Source of the DNA: Oceanobacillus halotolerans
Lineage (GTDB): Bacteria > Bacillota > Bacilli > Bacillales > Amphibacillaceae
DNA length: 64,000 bases
Reading direction: 5' to 3'
Assembly: GCF_010993955.1 (NCBI RefSeq)
Contig: NZ_WIXL01000007.1
Span: 96,284-160,283 of the forward strand
The translations under genes were made by a program, and so were the position numbers. Every line of letters begins with the position of its first letter. Position 1 is the stretch's first letter. The notes under the pieces were generated by a model that saw only the letters and a program-made list of their open reading frames with translations, made no database searches and was not told the origin of the DNA. Shown piece after piece: positions 63,751 to 64,000 of the stretch.

Positions 63751-64000
63751 GTATGAAATGTCTTGCATATAAGATGTATTATGCGCAATAGTTTTAACAT
63801 GTTTCCTTATATCCTTTATAGGATGAGTGGTCAACCATCGCAGCGGAAAACACTCGCTTTCACCATGGGCACAAGGGCAACATCTGTTCAAACTCCCAAC
63901 GGTCGTTTTCACAGTGTTTTCTTTCCCTCCGGGAACGCTTCAGCCTCCTCATAGAAAAACGTAAGCGCCTTGGTCACACCCGATTAGAAAACTTGGCTTG
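63751..64000 (+). repeat. Foldback repeat R3, copy E, cut by the window edge, with R4 fragment
   Basis: R3 left end (GTATGAAATGTCTTGCATAT) and the CTTTCACCATGGGCACAAG block, then AGCGCCTTGGTCACACCCGA and on: the reverse complement of the R4 3' end. Confidence 0.6.

Overview
The window comes from a low-GC, endospore-forming Firmicute of the family Bacillaceae. Spore genes (sspP, sspL, csgA, a CotF-like coat protein), AGGAGG ribosome sites with frequent GTG/TTG starts, intrinsic terminators and Bacillus-type neighbourhoods (adeR-ald, cydABS/cydCD, csaA) all point there. A BCCT transporter and the repeat content suggest a halotolerant genus such as Oceanobacillus or Virgibacillus. That genus call is inference. 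The segment reads as chromosomal: no replication, phage or conjugation genes are visible.

Layout. 0-4 kb: the 3' end of sspP, a flavoprotein dehydrogenase behind a Fur-like box, an acetyltransferase, a thioredoxin-fold lipoprotein and a tRNA-Ser(CGA). 4.2-11.1 kb: a type III restriction-modification island with two different mod genes and one res. 11.2-19.4 kb: a decayed glpF before intact glpK, a YusW-like lipoprotein, a BCCT transporter, a GlcD-type flavin oxidase, an amino-acid permease and a LysE exporter. 19.9-25.9 kb: an alanine module (alr, ald, adeR and a divergent YkvI-family membrane protein). 26-32 kb: CBS protein, SAM methyltransferase, universal stress protein, SDR, then a nucleoside/ribose salvage operon (small membrane protein, rbsK, nucleoside hydrolase). 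32.8-37.7 kb: TetR/SDR divergent pair with a cre site, TetR/MFS drug-efflux pair with tandem operators, NRDE protein. 38-44 kb: cytochrome bd region, cydDC convergent to cydABS, including a 25-residue cydS. 44.4-50.4 kb: a second and a third (frameshifted) MFS paralogue, nitroreductase, CotF-like protein, sspL, csgA and a strong candidate structured RNA at 48479-48706. 51.3-63.5 kb: a kinase-fold protein lacking its catalytic residues, many small membrane proteins and lipoproteins, csaA, two alpha/beta hydrolases, a PhoD-like phosphatase, an M20 amidohydrolase and a CtaG-family protein.

The intergenic space is unusually rich in dispersed repeats. I separate six families: (R1) a 110-125 bp two-hairpin element that repeatedly starts right after the T-tract of an intrinsic terminator; (R2) a 157-159 bp palindrome-rich element resembling an IS200/IS605-derived MITE (four copies); (R3) a foldback repeat of about 0.5-0.7 kb (four full copies plus fragments); (R4) a repeat of about 250 bp; (R5) degenerate tandem units of 52-54 bp; and a 29 bp inverted pair that brackets the cydABS operon. 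No CRISPR array was seen. The observations I would follow first are the terminator-targeting R1 element, the candidate RNA, the two-Mod type III system, and the inverted repeat that supplies the cydS stop codon.
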